DNA of 62,615 nucleotides from CAZTZL01 sp964617625 (lineage in GTDB: Bacteria; Zhuqueibacterota; QNDG01; DSAB01), in NCBI GenBank assembly GCA_964617625.1, contig CAZTZL010000008.1, positions 1-62,615 of the forward strand. The letters run 5' to 3'. Each line of letters begins with the position of its first letter. The first letter of the stretch is position 1. Both the position numbers and the translations under genes were made by a program. The notes beneath the pieces are model-generated. The model saw only the letters and a program-made list of their open reading frames with translations, had not been told where the DNA came from and did no database searches. Of the stretch, positions 1-9,119 are shown piece after piece.

Positions 1-1491
1 CCGGAAGTGATTTTGGTCTATCCATCCGGAAATGAATGCTTCGAATCCGGTTCCACCGTAACCATCCGATGGCATGCCGAAGATAATCTTAGTCTGGAAC
101 AAGGCAGTACCCTTATTCTGGTTTCGAAAGATGGGGGAGCCAGCTATTCCGATACAGTGGCTGCTTTTCTTGGAAATGATACACTGTATGCATGGACCAT
201 TCCGGTTGAGCTACGGTCGGATCAAATGAAGATCAAGGTTCAGGTTCGGGACAGAGCCGGTCATGATGGAAGTGAAATTACACCCGATGTATTCAGCGCC
301 AAACCGATTCAAATTACGCTGACATCTCCAAACGGAGGCGAGATTCTCCAGGGGGCAACTCTCTGTCCGATTCAATGGACGACCAATTTTTCAGTTGGTA
401 CGGTCACATTGAGTTATTCCACAGACGGCGGGGCATTTTTTGCACATTCCATAGTTGAGGCTTTTTCCAACAGCGGCAAGTACGACTGGAGTGTTCCCGG
501 TACTGCATCATCTCTGGTGCGGCTCAGAGCGGAAATCCGCTCCTGCAGTCAAGCAGAAGATCAGAGCGATTCGTTATTGACGATCGCTTATTCAGGGCCT
601 GTCGTCACCCTCGTTTCACCCCGGGGAGGTGAAAAATGGGAAGCAGGGACGACGCATGCAATCCGCTGGCAAGCCAAAGACGAAGTGGGGCTCGCTGAAA
701 AGCCGGTGACGCTGCGGTATTCCACAGACAGCGGGGCAAGTTTTAATCAAACCATTGCAAAAGATCTGTCAGATGATACAGTCTACAGCTGGAGCACGCC
801 GAAGGATCTCAACTCCGATCAGATCCGGATCCAGGTGGAAGTGAAGAACAGCAGGGGATTGATCGGGAAAGCCGTTAATTCTCAAAATTTGAATGTGTTT
901 AATCCGCCGCCGGAAATAATGGGCTTTCCGGACACGAGTTTCTGTAATACAGAAGCTCTTTATTTCTGTTTGAATGATTTTGTCCATGATAATAACGATC
1001 GTTATTTAACCCTTAATTGGTCAGCCTGGGTAGAAAACGATTCGCTGCATGTTGTTATCAATCAGGATAATAAATACTGTACGGTGATGGCAAAGGATTT
1101 TACGGGGTCATCCAGAATTGCTTTCACAGTGGAAGATCCGTATGGCGGAAGAGATACAGACACACTGTCAGTGGAAGTCTACGGAACAGAAACAGACGTG
1201 GCAGAGAACAGGAACGGATCGATACCCAAGACATACCAGTTGTATCAGAACTATCCCAATCCGTTCAATCCGGAGACGCGGATTGATTTTGATCTGCCCA
1301 TCACATCTGAACTCCGCATGGTCGTTTATAACCTGAAAGGGGAAGTTGTATCCGAGCTGTATAGAGGAAGGAAGACTGCAGGACATCACAATCTCATATG
1401 GCTGGCCAATAAACTGCCTTCGGGGATGTATCTGATTCGTATGGAAACGCAGAATTTTATTCAGATGAGGAAATGTATTTTATTGCGATAA
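1..1491 (+). CDS. Secreted repeat protein with C-terminal T9SS/FlgD-type sorting domain (5' truncated)
   Basis: The reading frame is open from the first base, so the N-terminus lies outside the window; 496 residues are visible. It carries three ~100-residue modules, each opening with a pattern like SPNGGE..W..G....I.W and holding YSTD.G..F and Y.W..P strings. This resembles the Kre9/KNH-type beta-sandwich repeats of FCB surface proteins. The last ~80 residues hold NYPNPFNPETRIDFDLP followed by a beta-sandwich ending in a short basic tail (MRKCILLR), the usual form of a Por-secretion (TIGR04183-like) or FlgD-Ig tail. I infer export across the outer membrane and surface attachment or release. 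No catalytic domain is visible in the part seen. A strong terminator follows directly. Confidence 0.85.
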   Translation, partial: PEVILVYPSGNECFESGSTVTIRWHAEDNLSLEQGSTLILVSKDGGASYSDTVAAFLGNDTLYAWTIPVELRSDQMKIKVQVRDRAGHDGSEITPDVFSAKPIQITLTSPNGGEILQGATLCPIQWTTNFSVGTVTLSYSTDGGAFFAHSIVEAFSNSGKYDWSVPGTASSLVRLRAEIRSCSQAEDQSDSLLTIAYSGPVVTLVSPRGGEKWEAGTTHAIRWQAKDEVGLAEKPVTLRYSTDSGASFNQTIAKDLSDDTVYSWSTPKDLNSDQIRIQVEVKNSRGLIGKAVNSQNLNVFNPPPEIMGFPDTSFCNTEALYFCLNDFVHDNNDRYLTLNWSAWVENDSLHVVINQDNKYCTVMAKDFTGSSRIAFTVEDPYGGRDTDTLSVEVYGTETDVAENRNGSIPKTYQLYQNYPNPFNPETRIDFDLPITSELRMVVYNLKGEVVSELYRGRKTAGHHNLIWLANKLPSGMYLIRMETQNFIQMRKCILLR

Positions 1492-1520
1492 ATTCGATTA
1501 AATAGATACAGTACACTGAA

Positions 1521-1550
1521 AGGTCGGCTTAAGCCGACCTTTTTTATTTT
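1521..1550 (+). terminator. Rho-independent terminator after the sorting-domain protein
   Basis: A perfect palindrome with 10-base arms (AGGTCGGCTT/AAGCCGACCT, 1521-1540) is followed by a T-rich tract at 1540-1550. It lies 30 bases past the stop codon at 1491 and separates this gene from the next operon. Confidence 0.88.
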
Positions 1551-1554
1551 ATTG

Positions 1555-1583
1555 TTGACAATCTCGTGATTAGCGTTTAATTT
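1555..1583 (+). promoter_or_regulatory. Possible sigma-70 promoter for the NHL-barrel-Omp85 operon
   Basis: A perfect -35 hexamer TTGACA lies at 1555-1560, just past the terminator. At 17-bp spacing the -10 candidate is TAATTT (1578-1583), a weak match; TTTAAT at 1576-1581 is better but only 15 bp away. The position fits the operon starting at 1623, but the -10 is uncertain. Confidence 0.4.
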
Positions 1584-1622
1584 AAATAGTTGTAAATCTT
1601 TGGTTTTCAGGCGAGGGGAAAG

Positions 1623-2558
1623 ATGAAACTTCAAAAGTATATTGCGCTTTTTTGTCTTTTTATTTATATATCACAATTTGCAATTTTACACGCTCAAGAT
1701 GAATCTTTGGTTTTACATTATCTAGGAACCTGGGGGAAAAAGGGTAGCGGTCCCTCACAGTTTCAGGAACCCCGGGGAATTTCCGTGGACCCGAGCGGAT
1801 GTTTGTATATTGCCGACACGGGCAATCAGCGGGTCCAGAAGCTGAGTTTGGCCGGAGAATTTATCGACGAAATCGGCGGTTATGGATGGGAAAAGGAACA
1901 GTTCGATACTCCAATGGATGTGTGTTCGAAAAACGGACTTGATGTATTTGTGGCGGATTATCAAAATCGCCGTATCGAGCGTTTCGATAAAGACCTTCAC
2001 TATCTTGCTTCATTAAAAAATTCTGAAGCATGGTCCGAAGATTTACAATTCGGTTTTCCGAAAAGCGTAGATATTTCCTCTCAGGGAGAACTCTTTTGTG
2101 TCGATGGAGAAAATCAGCGTATTCTCAAATTCGATGTCTTCGGCCAGCCCCAAATGAGTTTCGGGGATTTTGATTCGGGGGAAGGCCAACTCGATCAACC
2201 ACAGAATGTGTTTATTTCACCAAAAGGAAGGGTGTATGTTTCGGATACCGGTGCAAAGTGCATTCTTGTCTATGATGTCCACAGCAATTATCTTTTTTCA
2301 ATTGGAAAGAAGGTTCTTGAAAAACCGATGGGAATCGCATTGAGCCGCGAAGGAACTCTTTTTGTTTCGGATGCAATAAAAAAACAGATCGTCATTTTCG
2401 ATGCTTCAGGCCATTATTTTGACAGTTATGGCCCGCAGATCGGGCCTTTGTGCGTACTGAAACAACCTGTGGATGTAGATGTGTGGCGTGACCGGCTGTT
2501 TATACTGGACGAAGCACAAAATAGTATTTTTGTTTTTCGATTGATAAGCCCAAAATAA
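1623..2558 (+). CDS. Secreted NHL-repeat beta-propeller protein
   Basis: The protein has 311 residues and a clear signal peptide (about 1-25, basic start, hydrophobic core, ending HAQD). The mature part is a run of NHL repeats: patterns such as GSGPSQFQEPRGISVDPSG.LYIADTGNQRVQK recur about six times at ~45-residue spacing, which suggests a six-bladed propeller. Such domains bind protein or ligand surfaces in the periplasm or outside; no catalytic site is evident. The ATG at 1623 follows a GAGGGG Shine-Dalgarno. It is the first gene of a tight set; the next gene begins 11 bases past its stop, so it probably works with the outer membrane proteins downstream. The specific role is unknown. Confidence 0.85.
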   Translation: MKLQKYIALFCLFIYISQFAILHAQDESLVLHYLGTWGKKGSGPSQFQEPRGISVDPSGCLYIADTGNQRVQKLSLAGEFIDEIGGYGWEKEQFDTPMDVCSKNGLDVFVADYQNRRIERFDKDLHYLASLKNSEAWSEDLQFGFPKSVDISSQGELFCVDGENQRILKFDVFGQPQMSFGDFDSGEGQLDQPQNVFISPKGRVYVSDTGAKCILVYDVHSNYLFSIGKKVLEKPMGIALSREGTLFVSDAIKKQIVIFDASGHYFDSYGPQIGPLCVLKQPVDVDVWRDRLFILDEAQNSIFVFRLISPK

Positions 2559-2569
2559 TCGGATTTTTT

Positions 2570-5500
2570 TTGAAAATAAATTTTGCAAATATAACGTTTT
2601 GTCTTCTATGTCTCCCTGTTTTTCTTTTTGCGCAAAACCATTCGGGATTTTACGATCCTCTCCTGCATGAATCGACCATTGTTGCCAACGGGAGAGACTC
2701 TGCCTATGCGCTTCCGCATCAATTTCTCATGCCGGCTACGTTTGAATTGTATCAGGATAGCTCTTCTCGCAAATATAATGGGGAATACAGAGTACTTTTT
2801 AGCCGGGGAGAATTGCTTTTTAATATGATTCCCGATTCGGGTGAAACCTTTGTTGCTTCCTATCGGGTGTTCCCTTTTGATCTTCAATGGAAATACAGAC
2901 ACTGGCAAGTTTCGGATACCCTGTCGTCTGTACCTGGTGCATCCAAAGCAAGGATAAGGAAATTCCTTTCTGCAACATCCGATTATGGCGATGAATTGCA
3001 GTCGAGCGGATCAATATTCCGGGGAATTACCATCGGGACGAATCAGGGAATGCGTCTTCAGTCCGGATTGAGACTTCAGGTCTCCGGTAAAATCGCTTCC
3101 AATGTCGAACTTGTGGCTTCTCTAACAGATCAAAACACACCCATTCAGCCCGAAGGCAATACACAAACACTTCAGGAGATCGATAAAGTTTTTATCGATG
3201 TAAAAATGCCGCATTTTAAAACAACACTTGGGGATTTTGTCTATCGGGTAGACGGATCGGATTTTGGCACCTATTCGAGAAAACTTCAGGGAGCCATGGG
3301 GACCATTGATGCGGATCGCGGGTCTCTGTTGTTTTCAATAGCGGCTTCCAAGGGTCAATTTACCACAAATTATTTTATCGGCCAGGAGGGCAATCAGGGG
3401 CCGTACCAGTTGACCGGTGTAACAGGGCAGCGGGAAATTATTGTGCTGGCGGGAACCGAACGGGTCTGGATCGATGGCGAACCCATGACACGGGGAGAGG
3501 ATAATGATTATGTGATCGAATACGGAAACGGCCAGGTCACATTTACACGAAACCGACTTATTACTTCGGATTCGAGAATATCAGTCGATTTCGAGTATTC
3601 GGATCAGCAGTTTCAGAAAACCATTTACGGAGTGTCGGGAAACACGAATTTGCTAAACGATCGTATCCGCTTTAAAACATCATTTTTAAGGGAGGGCGAC
3701 GACAAGGACGAGCCACTGGATCTGCCATTAACCGATGCATACAAGAGCGCGCTCGAACAGGCAGGCGATAATCCCGATTCCGCAAGAGTTTCCGGAGCGG
3801 AATACACAGGTGAAAACAAGGGATATTATGTCAAAACAGATACAATGGGTACCGTGTATTATCAATATGTGGGAACGGAGAAGGGAGATTACATTGTCCG
3901 GTTCTCGTACGTAGGGGAGGGACAGGGAGATTATTCTTTTCAGGGATACGGTATCTATCGGTACGAGGGCTCCGGATTGGGGGCATATTTGCCTGTGGTT
4001 TTTCTGCCGTTGGCGCAGAGCCACCAAATGCTGGATATAACTTCGTCAGTCAATTTCGGGAAGGGGTTTATATTCGAGGGCGAAGTTGCTCTGAGCGATC
4101 AGGATCAGAATCTTTATTCTCCAAAAGACGATCAGAATAATATTGGATTGGCCTATCGCGGCAAACTTCGAATGGATAATCAGTCGGTCAGCCTCTTCGG
4201 TCAGAAATTGGGCCGCGTCGGTTTCGAGGCAAACTACCACCGGGTCAACGATGAATTTCGCTCTCTCGGCAGGATGAACGAGGTGGAACACGGAAGATTG
4301 TGGGGGATTGAAGAAGGGGAATACTGGGGGGAGCAGATTCAGGAAATGAAGATTTTTTACGAACCGATAAAAATTTGGTCTCTTCATGGAGAGATGGGTC
4401 GTTTTGAAAAGAGCAGGAATTATTCATCGAACCGGAAAATGATCGAGACCGATTTTGATCCTATCGGATTTCCGCATCTTCAATATCGTGCAGAACTTGT
4501 CGAATCCGAAAAAGACAGCAGTCAGAAGGGATACTGGCTTCGGCATCAGGGATCTGTTAAAGCGAAATTCTGGATTTTCGATCCTGCAGTTCTGTATGAC
4601 GGGGAACATCGTAAAGAGGAATCCCCCGATTCAATCCTGAGCGGATTTCGGTTCGATGAATGGACGGGACGGCTGGGGATGGGAAGAAAATCACTACGGA
4701 TTCAAATTGATGAAGTGTTCCGTGACGACCGAAAATACAATTTTGAAACTCTGGAGAAAAATTCCTTTGCCAAAACCGATCGTGTGCTGCTGGAATGGCA
4801 AATTAGAAATTACCTGTCCACTTCATTTATGATTACACACAGGAATCGGGATTACATCGATCCGGCTCAGCAAGATCAGAAAACGGATCTGGCAGATGTA
4901 AAGATGCGGTTTTCTACGGGCCGTTCTTTTTTGGAGGGGAACCTGAACTATCAATTTTCTTCCACCCAGATTTCTCAAATGGTGAAGGATACGATTCAGG
5001 TAGGAGAAGGTATGGGGAATTACAGGTATGACGAAGATCTGAAGGAGTATGTCCCCGATAGTGATGGTGATGTGCTTTTTCGAACCCTGCAGACCGGAAC
5101 CTTTCTCCCCGTAAACACATTGAAGACCGGCCTGGAGTTTCGTTTGAACGGTACAGGATTGTGGCAAAAACCGCGGGGTTTTTCAAAAATAATCAGTTCT
5201 TTAAAAAGTTTATCGCGTATCCGGATCGAGAGAAAAGATGAAGACCGGAACTTTATCCATGTGAACCAGTCGGCCATACACCCCCAGTGGGGTGAGGATA
5301 CAACACTTGTGAGCGGACTTTTTTCCTATCATCAGGATCTGGAATATGCTCCGAAGCGAAGTCAGTACAGTATCAGGCTCAGATACATACAGGAGGATTC
5401 TGAAGACCACCAATTTGCACAGGAAGGGACGATTCGGCATTTTTCGGAGCAGGGATTGCGCATCAAGGGAAATCCTCATAAAAAAATTGGTGTTCTGTTC

Positions 5501-5965
5501 GAATATCAAAAGTTTGTGGAGACGAAAACATATCAAACCGGATTCAGTTCGGATCGAAGCATTCGATCTCATCAGTGGACGATGGAAACTTCCTACCGTC
5601 CCGTACAGAAAATAGAAATTTCAATGAAAGGCAAAATCAGGACAGCGAAGGATCTTGTCCCCCGTCCTTTGACCGACGCGGCTTCCTTTTTTATTGTTCC
5701 CGGATTCAACTATGCATTTCTCGGAAAGGGGCATCTTCGTGCGGAACTGGAAATGGGTGAAGTTCAATCCGAGCCCGCCGGGCGGTCTCTGCCTTATGAA
5801 ATGTTTGGAGGGGATCAGCCGGGAAAAACAATCCGCTGGAATATTCTTCTGACCTATCAGGTAACGGGTCATGTCATGGCCACACTGAATTACAGAGCCA
5901 GAAAGGAACCCTGGCGTGATCAGATTTATCAAACCGGACAAGCGGAAGTGAGGGCTTTCTTTTAA
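2570..5965 (+). CDS. Large outer-membrane beta-barrel protein of unknown function
   Basis: The protein has 1131 residues from a TTG start at 2570. That start gives a typical signal peptide (MKINF then a hydrophobic stretch ending FLFAQ). After ~130 residues there is a segment with SGSIFRGITIGTN, IQPEGNTQTLQEIDKVFI and TTLGDF, then VLAGTERVWIDGEP and NDYVIEYGNGQVTFT. I recall this style from large FCB envelope proteins with no assigned function. The remainder alternates short amphipathic strands with charged loops and ends in an aromatic residue (FF), as outer membrane barrels do. The stop codon overlaps the ATG of the Omp85 gene by one base, implying translational coupling. I could not assign a substrate or a closer family. 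Confidence 0.7.
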   Translation: MKINFANITFCLLCLPVFLFAQNHSGFYDPLLHESTIVANGRDSAYALPHQFLMPATFELYQDSSSRKYNGEYRVLFSRGELLFNMIPDSGETFVASYRVFPFDLQWKYRHWQVSDTLSSVPGASKARIRKFLSATSDYGDELQSSGSIFRGITIGTNQGMRLQSGLRLQVSGKIASNVELVASLTDQNTPIQPEGNTQTLQEIDKVFIDVKMPHFKTTLGDFVYRVDGSDFGTYSRKLQGAMGTIDADRGSLLFSIAASKGQFTTNYFIGQEGNQGPYQLTGVTGQREIIVLAGTERVWIDGEPMTRGEDNDYVIEYGNGQVTFTRNRLITSDSRISVDFEYSDQQFQKTIYGVSGNTNLLNDRIRFKTSFLREGDDKDEPLDLPLTDAYKSALEQAGDNPDSARVSGAEYTGENKGYYVKTDTMGTVYYQYVGTEKGDYIVRFSYVGEGQGDYSFQGYGIYRYEGSGLGAYLPVVFLPLAQSHQMLDITSSVNFGKGFIFEGEVALSDQDQNLYSPKDDQNNIGLAYRGKLRMDNQSVSLFGQKLGRVGFEANYHRVNDEFRSLGRMNEVEHGRLWGIEEGEYWGEQIQEMKIFYEPIKIWSLHGEMGRFEKSRNYSSNRKMIETDFDPIGFPHLQYRAELVESEKDSSQKGYWLRHQGSVKAKFWIFDPAVLYDGEHRKEESPDSILSGFRFDEWTGRLGMGRKSLRIQIDEVFRDDRKYNFETLEKNSFAKTDRVLLEWQIRNYLSTSFMITHRNRDYIDPAQQDQKTDLADVKMRFSTGRSFLEGNLNYQFSSTQISQMVKDTIQVGEGMGNYRYDEDLKEYVPDSDGDVLFRTLQTGTFLPVNTLKTGLEFRLNGTGLWQKPRGFSKIISSLKSLSRIRIERKDEDRNFIHVNQSAIHPQWGEDTTLVSGLFSYHQDLEYAPKRSQYSIRLRYIQEDSEDHQFAQEGTIRHFSEQGLRIKGNPHKKIGVLFEYQKFVETKTYQTGFSSDRSIRSHQWTMETSYRPVQKIEISMKGKIRTAKDLVPRPLTDAASFFIVPGFNYAFLGKGHLRAELEMGEVQSEPAGRSLPYEMFGGDQPGKTIRWNILLTYQVTGHVMATLNYRARKEPWRDQIYQTGQAEVRAFF

Positions 5966-7755
5966 TGCAGTGGTTTCAAAATAAAATTTACTTTATTTGT
6001 TTGTCGATACTATTTTTTCCACTTTTGATTTTTAAGAGTGCTCCGGCGCAATCAAAACGTCCGGTCATCAGCCGTATTGATGTGATTGGGAATCGTCACA
6101 TCAGAAAGGAGATTATCCTCGAACAATTGAAGCTCAAGAAAGCAATTCCCCTTCCGTCAGCCTGGCCGGATGAATCGCTCAAGCGGTTGATTCAGTGGTA
6201 CCATATGCAGGGATATTATGATATGAAAATCGATTCATTTAAAACGGTTTATAACCCGGACAGCAGCCGGATTGATTTGTCTGTCGGTATCGATGAAGGG
6301 GAACAAACTTTTATCGGTCATATTGATTTTATCGGTCTTGGAAGAGAAGATCAAAAATCAGCGGAGCGGTTGATGAATACGCAGATCAACCAGGTTTTTA
6401 ATGAATCGCAATTCAAACAGGACATGGAAGAAATCCTCGGATATTGGGAAGACCGGGGCCACCCTCTCTGTGAGGTTGAGATTAAGAAATTGTCTATAGA
6501 ATATGAAAAGAATGCACCCCGATTGGGAATCCTCTTGTCAGTTGATAAAGGCCGTCCCGTTTATATTGATGCGTTGTCCGTACGTGGAAACCGTGTCACG
6601 CGATCCAATGTCATTCTAAGAGAAACCCGGTTGAAACTGGGAAATTTGTACCGGCATCGCGAGGTTCGAGCCGCTGAGGAAAATCTTCAAAGATTGGGTT
6701 ATTTTCGAAAGGTCTCTGAACCTGAGGTTTCTTTTATCCAGGATCGGGCATTTGTTACTTTCAATGTGGAGGAAGGCAATACCAATTCGATTGACGGTGT
6801 TCTGGGATACAGTCCCCCGGTTTCAGAAGGGAAGCCGGGTTTCTGGACGGGCCGTCTTCAGTTTGCTTTTCAGAACCTTCTGGGAACCGGACGTTTGCTG
6901 GATGTGTACTGGGAGAAAAAAGATGCGTATTCCCAGGCCATGCATTTCGGTTATGAAGAACCGTGGCTGTTCGGATGGCCGCTGCATATTGGCGGCCGCT
7001 TTGAGCAGGAAATTCGAGACACAACCTATATCGAACGAAACTGGGGAATTTCGACCCGATACGTGCCTTGGTCTTCACTGGCACTGGGAATGAAATGGGG
7101 GCAAAGGTCGGTTTTGCCGGATTCTCTGGGAAGTGTGCTTTATGATCTGGCCCGGACAAGCACCTGGAGAGTTACTTTTTCCATACGATACAATACGATG
7201 GATGATCCCTGGAATCCGAGAAAAGGGGTACAATATTATACGGCTCTTACTCTCGGACGAAAAGAAAATATCGGGCCTGATTTTATTGTGTTTCAGGAAG
7301 GATGGAAACGCCACGTTGATATCCGTCAGGTGCAGATTGATGCCGAGACGGCATTCCCGGTTTGGGGACGGCAGGTTCTTTATTTGGGAATACATGGTAC
7401 GGAAGTCAAGACGGGAGATGATTTTATTCCTGTCAGCGATCAGTTGCGGTTTGGTGGAGCCCGGACTTTACGCGGATATAGTGAGGATATGTTCAGAGGT
7501 TCATTGGTCGCTTGGCTCAATTCGGAATATCGTTATTTACTGGGCAGACGGTCGCGCGTTTTCCTTTTTGTCGATTCGGGTATGTATCAGAGAAAAGAGA
7601 AAGAAGCGGGCAGGATTGAAGGTACGAAGATTGGATATGGTTTTGGTATCCGGATTGAAACGCGACTGGGATTGTTCGGTGTCGATTATGGGCTGGGAGA
7701 AGGAGATACTTTTCTGCGCGGCAAGGTGCATGTCGGACTGGTGAACTGGTTTTAA
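5965..7755 (+). CDS. Omp85-superfamily (BamA/TamA-like) outer membrane assembly protein
   Basis: The protein has 596 residues with a signal peptide (about 1-29, ending SAPAQ). About three POTRA domains follow: ISRIDVIGNRHIRKEIIL, then FIGHIDFIGLG, then VYIDALSVRGNRVTRSNVILRE. After residue ~270 comes a 16-strand-type D15/Omp85 barrel. GGARTLRGY near residue 500 matches the conserved loop-6 R-G-F/Y lock, and the protein ends in F as barrel substrates do. BamA normally has five POTRAs and ~800 residues, so this shorter form is TamA-like or a dedicated translocase. Its start overlaps the stop of the barrel gene upstream; I infer that it helps insert or export that protein. It could also be a general BamA paralogue. 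Confidence 0.88.
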   Translation: MQWFQNKIYFICLSILFFPLLIFKSAPAQSKRPVISRIDVIGNRHIRKEIILEQLKLKKAIPLPSAWPDESLKRLIQWYHMQGYYDMKIDSFKTVYNPDSSRIDLSVGIDEGEQTFIGHIDFIGLGREDQKSAERLMNTQINQVFNESQFKQDMEEILGYWEDRGHPLCEVEIKKLSIEYEKNAPRLGILLSVDKGRPVYIDALSVRGNRVTRSNVILRETRLKLGNLYRHREVRAAEENLQRLGYFRKVSEPEVSFIQDRAFVTFNVEEGNTNSIDGVLGYSPPVSEGKPGFWTGRLQFAFQNLLGTGRLLDVYWEKKDAYSQAMHFGYEEPWLFGWPLHIGGRFEQEIRDTTYIERNWGISTRYVPWSSLALGMKWGQRSVLPDSLGSVLYDLARTSTWRVTFSIRYNTMDDPWNPRKGVQYYTALTLGRKENIGPDFIVFQEGWKRHVDIRQVQIDAETAFPVWGRQVLYLGIHGTEVKTGDDFIPVSDQLRFGGARTLRGYSEDMFRGSLVAWLNSEYRYLLGRRSRVFLFVDSGMYQRKEKEAGRIEGTKIGYGFGIRIETRLGLFGVDYGLGEGDTFLRGKVHVGLVNWF

Positions 7756-7778
7756 ACAGTCTTTTTTCATTACGTTGC

Positions 7779-7807
7779 TTGACATTCAGCCAAATTTACT
7801 TTATAAT
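7779..7807 (+). promoter_or_regulatory. Consensus sigma-70 promoter of the folM-folB-folK operon
   Basis: A perfect TTGACA (7779-7784), a 17-bp spacer and a perfect TATAAT (7802-7807). The predicted start of transcription, near 7814, lies ~230 bases before the folM-like start codon, so the transcript would carry the foldback repeat at 7842-7994 in its leader. Confidence 0.88.
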
Positions 7808-7841
7808 TGATAATGAATGATGTAATTCGAATGATGGAAGG

Positions 7842-7994
7842 TTTTAAAACCCAAATTACAAATCCCAATGTACAAATAAATTCCAATTCCCAAATCTCAA
7901 AATAAAAGCCTGCGTATGAAATTATCTTTGTTTGGAATTTGTTTTTTGGAAATTATTCGGGATTTGTGGTTCGGAATTTGGTATTTTCATAAAA
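7842..7994 (+). repeat. Low-complexity foldback element built of CAAATTCC / GGAATTTG units
   Basis: The left half (about 7842-7905) is a run of CAAAT and CCAA units. The right half (about 7921-7991) is a run of GGAATTTG and GGGATTTG units. The reverse complement of the right half aligns loosely with the left, so the transcript could fold into a long imperfect hairpin. The open frame from 7916 that runs into the SDR gene begins inside this element and gives a non-protein-like stretch (Phe-, Trp-, Gly- and Ile-rich), so I do not count it as coding. It resembles intergenic foldback repeats seen in other environmental genomes, but no second copy is in this window. Confidence 0.55.
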
Positions 7995-8041
7995 TGGAGA
8001 TTGATATCAAGTCTAATTATAAATATAAACAGGGAGACGTT

Positions 8042-8755
8042 TTGAAAAATGCAGCGATTGTCACCGGCGGGGCGAAACGGATTGGACGCCATATTGCTCT
8101 TGCACTGGCCGACAGGGGGTATGATATTGCACTCCATTATAATCATTCATTGAAGGAGGCGCAGTCTGCCGCTTTGGAAATAGAAAAGAAGGGCGTTCAG
8201 TGTACTTTGTTTCAGTGCGATTTAAATCGGACCAGCGAAGTAATTCAACTCATGCCCAATGTTTTCGAGCGATTCCCGGAGTGCAATCTGTTGGTTAACA
8301 ATGCGTCCATATTCGAACGAGCGCAATTTTTAGATACTGATACGGAATTGCTGGATCGTTTTCTGAATATCAACTTCAAGGCTCCCTTTTTCCTTTCCAG
8401 AGATTTTGCAGGTTATTGTCAGGAAGGTCAGATTATTAATATTCTGGACACTAAAATATCGAAAGAAGTCATTCATTATTTTACCTATGCCATTACCAAG
8501 AAGACACTTTACGAATTTACGCGTATGGCCGCAAAAGTACTGGCACCGCGCATACGGGTTAATGGAATCTGCCCGGGAATGATTCTACCCTCAAAAGATC
8601 TGTCCAAAGCAGAATTTGAGAAATTGAGCCTAAAAATTCCCGTTCAACACAAGGGTGATCCTCAAAGTGTGGTTTCCGCCGTTTGTTTTCTCGTCGAGAA
8701 TTCGTTTGTTACAGGGGATTGCATCTATGTGGATGGTGGAGAACATTTGAACTGA
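8042..8755 (+). CDS. folM: Short-chain dehydrogenase, pteridine/dihydromonapterin reductase type
   Basis: From TTG 8042 the protein has 237 residues. It opens directly with the Rossmann strand and TGGAKRIGR (residues 8-16), the TGxxxRxG form that marks pteridine reductases and FolM. NNASIF and the catalytic YAITK motif follow, and the C-terminus has the SDR string TGDCIYVDGGEHLN. The frame is open back to ATG 7916, but that extension is the foldback repeat. TTG 8042 has AGGGAG at 8031-8036 at normal spacing, so I prefer it. FolM-like enzymes reduce dihydromonapterin or dihydrofolate with NADPH, and the folB and folK neighbours fit. No folA or folP is nearby. Subfamily choice is an inference. 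Confidence 0.8.
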   Translation: MKNAAIVTGGAKRIGRHIALALADRGYDIALHYNHSLKEAQSAALEIEKKGVQCTLFQCDLNRTSEVIQLMPNVFERFPECNLLVNNASIFERAQFLDTDTELLDRFLNINFKAPFFLSRDFAGYCQEGQIINILDTKISKEVIHYFTYAITKKTLYEFTRMAAKVLAPRIRVNGICPGMILPSKDLSKAEFEKLSLKIPVQHKGDPQSVVSAVCFLVENSFVTGDCIYVDGGEHLN

Positions 8756-8768
8756 AGGAGATGAGACG

Positions 8769-9119
8769 ATGATCATTCGTATTAAAAATCTCAGATTACG
8801 AACTGTTGTGGGCATCCAACACTGGGAGCGGAAACAACCCCAGGATGTTATTATTAATGTTGAAATGGAATTTGACGGAACAAAAGCCATCGAATCCGAC
8901 TCTATCGATGATACAGTCAATTACAAAGAAGTCAAACGGGCAATCATCAAAGAAGTCGAGAATGCGCGATATTATCTTCTTGATCGGTTGGCCAGCCAAA
9001 TTTTAGAAGTGGTGATGAAAGAGCAGAAAGTCAAGCGGGCAACGGTTGAGGTGGACAAACCTCAAGCGCTCCGGTTTGCGGATTCTGTATCGGTGGTTTG
9101 CTCTTCAGAGAGATCCTGA
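8769..9119 (+). CDS. folB: Dihydroneopterin aldolase
   Basis: The protein has 116 residues, the family's usual length. It converts dihydroneopterin to hydroxymethyl-dihydropterin plus glycolaldehyde in folate synthesis. Family hallmarks are visible: IRIKNLRLRTVVGIQHWERKQPQDVIINVEME at the N-terminus (catalytic Glu region, described here in two parts), DTVNYKEV in the middle, and VKRATVEVDKPQALRFADSVSV at the end. AAGGAG at 8757-8762 precedes the ATG. It lies 13 bases past the folM-like gene, and its stop overlaps the folK start by one base (TGATG), so the three genes form one operon. Confidence 0.93.
   Translation: MIIRIKNLRLRTVVGIQHWERKQPQDVIINVEMEFDGTKAIESDSIDDTVNYKEVKRAIIKEVENARYYLLDRLASQILEVVMKEQKVKRATVEVDKPQALRFADSVSVVCSSERS

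Noticed and set aside
7133..7744. 203-codon open frame on the plus strand inside the Omp85 gene
   Set aside because: It is a shadow in another frame of a well-supported Omp85 barrel and has no family features.
7916..8041. N-terminal extension of the SDR gene from ATG 7916
   Set aside because: It lies within the foldback repeat, has an unprotein-like composition, and the SDR fold begins right after TTG 8042, which has its own Shine-Dalgarno.
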